NCBI GenBank assembly: GCA_013400975.1
Contig: WBMZ01010248.1
Location: 144,996 to 208,995, forward strand
Length of the DNA stretch: 64,000 bases
DNA from: Atrichornis clamosus
Lineage: Eukaryota > Chordata > Aves > Passeriformes > Menuridae
Reading direction: 5' to 3'
Position 1 is the stretch's first letter, and the number at the start of each line of letters is the position of its first letter. The notes below the pieces were generated by a model. It saw nothing but the letters and a program-made list of their open reading frames with translations, did no database searches and had not been told where the DNA came from. The position numbers and the translations under genes were made by a program. Positions 63,943-64,000 of the stretch are shown here, piece by piece.

Positions 63943-64000
63943 CCAATGGCGCCGCCGCCGGCACCGGCAGGGAGCAGCGCAGCGGCCGGGCCGGGCCGGG
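63760..64000 (-). promoter_or_regulatory. CpG island promoter, running off the window end
   Basis: GC content rises abruptly from the AT-rich intron to a dense CpG block with GC-box-like GGCCGGG repeats (end of window), a CCAAT box at 63943-63947 (NF-Y sites act in either orientation) and a GGA/TCC trinucleotide run at about 63845-63880. No TATA box is seen. Its position, about 2 kb upstream of the GPR52 start codon with a minus-strand donor on its GPR52-facing side, makes it a likely transcription start for GPR52 and/or an internal RABGAP1L promoter. The island continues past 64000, so its true centre cannot be judged. Confidence 0.7.
63845..63892. repeat. TCC trinucleotide repeat in the CpG island
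   Basis: Run of TCC/CTC units, GGA on the minus strand, encoding poly-Gly in the open minus frame. Confidence 0.9.

Larger units (their letters stand above)
13373..64000 (-). other. RABGAP1L: Large RABGAP1L intron hosting GPR52
   Basis: No exon encoding the preceding TBC segment (a reading ending in an RILITK-type motif before a donor) was found up to 64000, so this intron exceeds 50 kb. It contains GPR52, the candidate alternative exon, both LTRs and most CR1 copies. The longest stretches with nothing recognised are 22600-24800, 25000-28500, 40000-45700, 46100-48500 and 49000-59000. Confidence 0.75.

Noticed and set aside
13373..64000. Search for the RABGAP1L exon preceding DSAQES (RILITK-type ending)
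   Set aside because: No minus-strand reading with that ending and a donor was found; it is presumably beyond the window.

Overview
This window looks like bird genomic DNA, most likely from a songbird or close relative. It is AT-rich intronic sequence with at least fifteen chicken-repeat-1 (CR1) LINE fragments ending in the ATTCTRTG-type 3' terminus, class III-type endogenous retroviral LTRs, no mammalian SINEs, and coding exons nearly identical to amniote orthologues. It contains no bacterial or viral gene set, no CRISPR array, and no tRNA or rRNA gene that I could recognise.

Layout. Nearly the whole window lies inside one gene, RABGAP1L, read on the minus strand. Two canonical RABGAP1L exons are present, at 13259-13372 and 2762-2836. 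Both are phase 0 at each end and together encode the catalytic part of the TBC RabGAP domain: the IxxDxxR arginine finger, then the YxQ glutamine finger. I could not find the preceding RABGAP1L exons (PTB region and start of the TBC domain), so they should lie beyond 64000. The following TBC exons should lie before position 1. The large intron upstream of 13372 holds the intronless receptor gene GPR52 (60750-61835, minus strand), in the same host-and-nested arrangement known from mammals. A CpG island with a good splice donor begins near 63719 and runs off the window end. It could drive GPR52, a short RABGAP1L transcript, or both.

Main new inference. A 100-bp minus-strand segment at 37156-37255 has a strong acceptor (tandem NAGNAG), a good donor and one frame open throughout, and it joins in phase to the 13259 exon. 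I read it as an alternative N-terminal exon for a short RABGAP1L isoform that keeps both catalytic fingers but lacks the PTB region and the start of the TBC domain. The same CpG-island donor joins to it in frame.

The rest is intron. The most structured parts are: a complete 1.1-kb LTR element (29490-30596, perfect 5-bp target-site duplication) carrying a 57-bp tandem array of CTCF-core-like motifs; a related 237-bp LTR in inverted orientation at 31241-31477; a compact regulatory-looking block at 32030-32390 (octamer, MEF2/TATA-like site, CpG-rich exon-like stretch, splice donor); and a series of CR1 fragments, two of which sit within about 100 bp of minus-strand splice acceptors.
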